The notes below the pieces were generated by a model. It was given only the letters and a program-made list of their open reading frames with translations. It made no database searches and had not been told where the DNA came from. From an uncultured Micrococcales bacterium (GTDB lineage Bacteria; Actinomycetota; Actinomycetes; Actinomycetales; Microbacteriaceae): a stretch of 8,952 nucleotides of DNA. Location of the stretch: assembly GCA_903853515.1 (NCBI GenBank), contig CAINTU010000060.1, positions 1 to 8,952 on the forward strand, written 5' to 3'. Position 1 is the stretch's first letter, and each line of letters starts with the position of its first letter. The position numbers were made by a program, and so were the translations under genes. Below are positions 4,760 through 8,952 of this stretch, in pieces.

Positions 4760-7700
4760 ATGCTGGGCAAATCGCCATTCGAACGCTTTTCGACCGCACC
4801 CGCTGCGCATGGGCTCTATAACCCTGAATACGATCGTGATGCCTGTGGGCTAGCGATGGTCGCGACTTTGCGTGGCAAACCAGGTCACGACATCATCGAC
4901 ACCGCTCTCACTGCACTTCGCAACCTAGAGCATCGAGGCGCGGTTGGCTCAGACGCGGGCACCGGTGATGGCGCAGGAATCATCACTCAAATTCCTGACC
5001 GTTTTCTGCGTGCAATCACTGATTTCGAATTGCCTCCGGCGGGCACCTATGCTGCAGGGCTCGTCTTTCTTGAGCGCGACGCAGATTCACGTGAGTTCGC
5101 TTCTGCCTTTGAATCCTTGGCTGTCAAAGAGGGCCTAACCTTTGTTGGTTTACGCACGGTGCCGACCAACGCCGAAGTGCTTGGTGAGCTTGCACGCGAG
5201 GCGATGCCACAAATAATTCAAGTTTTCGTTTCGAGCCCCGATTCGGTTCAAGGCATTGATCTTGAACGCAGGCTTTTTAGGCTTCGCAAGCAGTCAGAGC
5301 GAAACCTTGGGATCTATCACCCATCGCTGTCTGCGAAGACCATCGTTTATAAGGGCATGGTCACAACCCTGCAGCTTGAACCTTTCTTTCTAGACCTGAG
5401 CGACGAGAGATTCGAATCAACTCTTGCGCTCGTGCACTCTAGATTCTCAACCAACACATTCCCGAGTTGGCCTCTTGCGCACCCATTCAGAATGATTGCC
5501 CATAACGGTGAGATCAACACCGTAAAAGGTAACCGCAACTGGATGCGCGCTCGCGAGGCAAAGCTTGCCTCACCCGTGCTTGGCAACATCGATGACCTCA
5601 AGCCGATAATCACCGCTGGCGCGAGTGATTCAGCCTCTTTCGACGAGGTGTTAGAGCTTCTGGTGCTCGGCGGCCGATCTTTGCCACACGCGATGATGAT
5701 GATGATTCCTGAGGCTTGGGAAAAACAGCCAGACATCGAATCAGATCGCAGAGACTTCTATGAATACCACTCGATGCTCATGGAACCCTGGGATGGCCCT
5801 GCCGCGGTTATCTTTACCGACGGTGCAATTGTCGGCGCGACCCTTGATCGCAATGGCCTGCGCCCTGGGCGCTACATCGTCACCGAAGACGGCTTGGTAA
5901 TTCTCGCTTCAGAGATTGGTGTCGTCGATATTGATCCGAGTCGCATAGTTCGCAAGGGCAGATTGCAGCCCGGCCGCATGTTTTTGGCAGACACAGAATC
6001 TGGCCGAATCATCGATGACGACGAGATCAAGGCCGAGATCGCCGCTACGAATCCATGGGGTGAATGGCTGCGTGAGAACCGAATCAATCTTAAAGACATT
6101 CCCGAGAGAGAACACGTTGCATATACGAAATCTTCGGTTGCCAGACGCCAACGGGTTTTCGGCTATACCAACGAAGAACTGCGCGTCTTGCTTGCACCAA
6201 TGGCGAGAGCTGGCGCTGAACCCATCGGCGCAATGGGGTCAGATACTCCGATAGCCGCGATTTCTGATCGCCCCAGATTGCTATTTGATTATTTTGTGCA
6301 ACAGTTCGCACAGGTGACCAACCCGCCACTCGATTCAATCCGCGAAGAAATAGTAACCTCGCTGAGCGTTGGCATTGGGCCAGAGCAGAACTTGCTCGAA
6401 GCAACGCCTGAGCATGCCAAGCAAGTGATCCTCGATTTTCCGGTGTTGAGCAACGATGAGCTTTCGAAAATCAAGCGCATCGAAGATGTCGAAGGCCTGG
6501 GCAAGGCTTTCACAGTGCGCGGCCTCTATCGAGTCGATGACGGAGCCGAAGGGCTGAGCGCTCGCATGCGCGAAATCTTCGAAGAGCTTGATGAGGCAAT
6601 CACCGGCGGATGCAACTTCATCGTGCTTTCAGATCGTGACAGCAACCGCGAGCTCGCACCTATTCCAACCCTGCTCTTGACCTCTGCTGTTCATCACCAT
6701 TTAATTCGCAGCCAAAACAGAACTCGTGTAGGCCTTGTGGTCGAAGCAGGAGATGTGCGCGAGGTGCATCACGTTGCCGCACTGATTGGTTACGGCGCGG
6801 CTGCAATCAACCCGTATTTAGCCATGGAATCGGTCGAGCTCATGGTTCGAAACGGCACGATCTCGGGCCTAACTGTCGAGAAGGCAACTCAGAACCTCAT
6901 TAAAGCCCTAGGCAAAGGCGTTCTGAAAATCATGTCGAAGATGGGCATCTCGACTGTTTCGTCTTATTCTGGCGCCCAATGTTTCGAGGCAATTGGTCTG
7001 TCGCAAGAGCTGATTGACACCTATTTCACCGGCACCATAAGCCAACTCGGCGGCATCGGCATTGATGTAATCGCTGCCGAGATTGCTAGCCGCCACGCAA
7101 GCGCTTACCCCATTGAGCGCGCCACTAGACCGCATGAAGAGCTCGAGGTGGGCGGTGAGTATCAATGGCGTCGTTCTGGCCCACCACATTTGTTTAACCC
7201 CGAGACCGTATTCAAGTTGCAGCACGCCACTCGCACAAAGCAATACGAGGTTTTCAAGCAATACACAAACATGGTTGATGACCAAGCCGAGAACCTAATG
7301 ACTTTGCGCGGCTTGTTCACTTTGCGTGAAGGTGTTCGCCCTGAAATTTCGGTTAGCCAAGTCGAGCCAGCTAGCGATATCGTTAAGCGTTTCTCGACCG
7401 GTGCGATGTCTTATGGTTCGATTTCAAAAGAGGCACACGAGACTCTCGCAATTGCCATGAACCGAATCGGCGGCAAATCAAACACGGGCGAGGGCGGCGA
7501 AGATGTCGATAGGCTTCTTGACCCTGAGCGACGAAGCGCAATCAAGCAGGTGGCCTCTGGCCGATTCGGCGTGACTAGCCTTTACCTCACCAATGCCGAT
7601 GACATTCAAATCAAAATGGCACAGGGCGCGAAGCCGGGCGAGGGAGGTCAGCTGCCCCCTAACAAGGTCTACCCATGGATTGCGAAGACTAGGCACGCAA

Positions 7701-8952
7701 CGGCCGGTGTTGGCCTGATTTCGCCACCACCGCATCACGACATTTACTCGATCGAGGATCTGAAGCAGTTGATTTTCGACCTCAAGCGGGCAAATCGCGC
7801 GGCTAGAGTGCATGTGAAGCTCGTTAGCCAGGTTGGAATTGGCACTGTAGCTGCGGGCGTTGCAAAAGCTAAAGCCGATGTGATTTTGGTTTCTGGCCAT
7901 GACGGTGGCACCGGTGCCTCGCCATTGAACTCGCTTAAACATGCTGGCACGCCTTGGGAACTTGGGCTAGCCGAAGCGCAACAAACATTGATGGTGAATG
8001 GCTTGCGCGATCGAGTGTCATTGCAAGTCGATGGCCAGATGAAAACTGGTCGAGATGTAGTGATTGCAGCGCTGCTCGGTGCTGAGGAATACGGTTTTGC
8101 AACCGCGCCGCTGGTCGTCTCTGGCTGTGTGATGATGCGCGTCTGCCATCTAGATACCTGCCCGGTTGGTGTGGCGACTCAGAATCCGTTGCTTCGCGAG
8201 CGATTCACAGGCAAGCCTGAGTTTGTCGAGAATTTCTTCATGTTTTTAGCTGAAGAAGTGCGTGAATATTTGGCGGCACTTGGCTTTAGAAGTCTTGATG
8301 AGGCAATTGGTCACAGTGAATTGCTTGACGCAAATCGTGCCATTAGCCATTGGAAGGCAGATGGTCTCGACCTAACACCAATCTTGTCTGCACCAAAACC
8401 AAACAGTGGTGCACTTCGCAGATTCACTGTTCAAGATCACGAACTCGAAAATCACTTTGACAACAAGCTCATTGTTGCGGCTGCCAAGGCTCTCGATGAT
8501 GCTCAACCTGTGCGAATCGATTTGCCTGTCAACAACACCAACCAGGCTGTTGGCACCATGTTGGGCAACGAGCTAACCAAGCGTTATGGGGCAGAAGGCT
8601 TAGCAGAAGGCACAATTTCGATATCGCTAAAGGGCAGCGCTGGCCAATCGCTCGGTGCGTTTTTGCCGAGGGGTATAGCAATCGAACTAGAGGGCGACAG
8701 CAACGACTATGTCGGCAAGGGTCTTTCTGGCGGCCGAATCTCTTTGCGACCTGAGCGCAAATCTGTCTTCGCCGCCGACCAAAACGTTATTGCTGGCAAC
8801 GTAATTGGTTATGGCGCAACCAGCGGTCAACTATTTATTCGCGGGGTAGTCGGCGAGCGATTCTTGGTTCGAAACTCTGGTGCGACCGCGATTGTCGAGG
8901 GTGTTGGTGATCACGCGCTCGAATATATGACGGGTGGCACCGCAGTTATTCT
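4760..8952 (+). CDS. gltB: Glutamate synthase (NADPH) large subunit, 3'-truncated
   Basis: GltB makes two glutamates from glutamine and 2-oxoglutarate, with electrons from the GltD subunit. The frame is open for 1397 codons to the window edge; family members are about 1500 residues, so roughly 100-130 are missing. A 28-residue propeptide precedes Cys29 (DACGLAM), the N-terminal nucleophile of the type-II amidotransferase domain, which also shows HSRFSTNT (226-233), NGEINT (249-254) and SDSAS (289-293). The central domain includes RPRLLFDYFVQQFAQVTNPP (from 504). The FMN/synthase domain has MSYGSIS (883-889), SNTGEGGED (907-915), LISPPPHHDIYSIEDL and SGHDGGTGASP. Cys1123, Cys1129 and Cys1134 in CVMMRVCHLDTCPVG are the 3Fe-4S ligands. 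GDSNDYVGKGLSGGRISL (about 1312-1329) belongs to the C-terminal GXGXG helix. No frameshift or lost catalytic residue is seen. A separate promoter is likely but not identified. Confidence 0.97.
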   Translation, partial: MLGKSPFERFSTAPAAHGLYNPEYDRDACGLAMVATLRGKPGHDIIDTALTALRNLEHRGAVGSDAGTGDGAGIITQIPDRFLRAITDFELPPAGTYAAGLVFLERDADSREFASAFESLAVKEGLTFVGLRTVPTNAEVLGELAREAMPQIIQVFVSSPDSVQGIDLERRLFRLRKQSERNLGIYHPSLSAKTIVYKGMVTTLQLEPFFLDLSDERFESTLALVHSRFSTNTFPSWPLAHPFRMIAHNGEINTVKGNRNWMRAREAKLASPVLGNIDDLKPIITAGASDSASFDEVLELLVLGGRSLPHAMMMMIPEAWEKQPDIESDRRDFYEYHSMLMEPWDGPAAVIFTDGAIVGATLDRNGLRPGRYIVTEDGLVILASEIGVVDIDPSRIVRKGRLQPGRMFLADTESGRIIDDDEIKAEIAATNPWGEWLRENRINLKDIPEREHVAYTKSSVARRQRVFGYTNEELRVLLAPMARAGAEPIGAMGSDTPIAAISDRPRLLFDYFVQQFAQVTNPPLDSIREEIVTSLSVGIGPEQNLLEATPEHAKQVILDFPVLSNDELSKIKRIEDVEGLGKAFTVRGLYRVDDGAEGLSARMREIFEELDEAITGGCNFIVLSDRDSNRELAPIPTLLLTSAVHHHLIRSQNRTRVGLVVEAGDVREVHHVAALIGYGAAAINPYLAMESVELMVRNGTISGLTVEKATQNLIKALGKGVLKIMSKMGISTVSSYSGAQCFEAIGLSQELIDTYFTGTISQLGGIGIDVIAAEIASRHASAYPIERATRPHEELEVGGEYQWRRSGPPHLFNPETVFKLQHATRTKQYEVFKQYTNMVDDQAENLMTLRGLFTLREGVRPEISVSQVEPASDIVKRFSTGAMSYGSISKEAHETLAIAMNRIGGKSNTGEGGEDVDRLLDPERRSAIKQVASGRFGVTSLYLTNADDIQIKMAQGAKPGEGGQLPPNKVYPWIAKTRHATAGVGLISPPPHHDIYSIEDLKQLIFDLKRANRAARVHVKLVSQVGIGTVAAGVAKAKADVILVSGHDGGTGASPLNSLKHAGTPWELGLAEAQQTLMVNGLRDRVSLQVDGQMKTGRDVVIAALLGAEEYGFATAPLVVSGCVMMRVCHLDTCPVGVATQNPLLRERFTGKPEFVENFFMFLAEEVREYLAALGFRSLDEAIGHSELLDANRAISHWKADGLDLTPILSAPKPNSGALRRFTVQDHELENHFDNKLIVAAAKALDDAQPVRIDLPVNNTNQAVGTMLGNELTKRYGAEGLAEGTISISLKGSAGQSLGAFLPRGIAIELEGDSNDYVGKGLSGGRISLRPERKSVFAADQNVIAGNVIGYGATSGQLFIRGVVGERFLVRNSGATAIVEGVGDHALEYMTGGTAVI

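Noticed and set aside
5692..5707. Run of four in-frame ATG codons in gltB (GATGATGATGATGATT)
   Set aside because: This trinucleotide run encodes Met-Met-Met-Met-Ile in the HAMMMMIPEAW segment, where the family is normally Met/Leu-rich. It fits coding constraint and needs no special explanation.
7478..7942. 154-codon open frame on the - strand inside gltB
   Set aside because: It lies wholly opposite the conserved FMN/synthase domain of gltB, has no recognisable domain or ribosome binding site, and is best explained as a shadow of the coding strand. The same applies to the minus-strand frames at 5347-5736, 6908-7285 and 1097-1528.

Overview
The window is a stretch of conserved actinobacterial core metabolism, all on the + strand. 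In order it holds the 3' part of the tryptophan-operon membrane protein gene, a small HGxxPAAW-type membrane protein gene, trpC, trpB, trpA, lgt, and most of gltB, which runs off the right edge. I infer this order and the protein sequences to be those of Microbacteriaceae. The base composition is moderate (about half G+C by eye) and the spacing is tight. Both suggest a low-GC, small-genome member such as the freshwater Luna-type lineages (Rhodoluna/Aquiluna-like), but sequence alone does not prove the genus.

Region by region: 1-550 is the tail of the Trp-associated membrane protein. A short spacer (551-656) is built largely of four imperfect 18-bp tandem repeats that begin inside that gene's last codons. 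657-869 encodes a 70-residue membrane protein, and its stop is immediately followed by trpC (870-1649). trpB (1662-2879) follows after 12 bases and overlaps trpA (2876-3652) by an ATGA junction. A 52-base spacer containing a 7-bp tandem repeat leads to lgt (3705-4676). An 83-base spacer with a hairpin/T-rich candidate terminator leads to gltB (4760 to beyond 8952). There is no gene-free stretch longer than about 110 bases, and I see no RNA gene, mobile element, CRISPR array or phage sequence.

Functionally, TrpC makes indole-3-glycerol phosphate. TrpA cleaves it to indole, which passes to TrpB for condensation with serine. Neither trpF nor trpD lies between these genes; in actinobacteria the TrpF step is usually done by the bifunctional isomerase PriA encoded in the his cluster. 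Lgt starts lipoprotein maturation at the membrane. GltB is the large subunit of glutamate synthase, linking glutamine to glutamate supply, and its gltD partner is expected just past the window.

I found no previously undescribed system. The most notable observations are small: tandem repeats of period 18, 7 and 8 in all three larger spacers, one of which suggests that the first gene lost a C-terminal tail to a single-base stop; a shared 9-mer at the same distance before the lgt and gltB starts; and a few substitutions at normally conserved positions (TrpC AESA, HGNSVAAW, a Tyr in Lgt).
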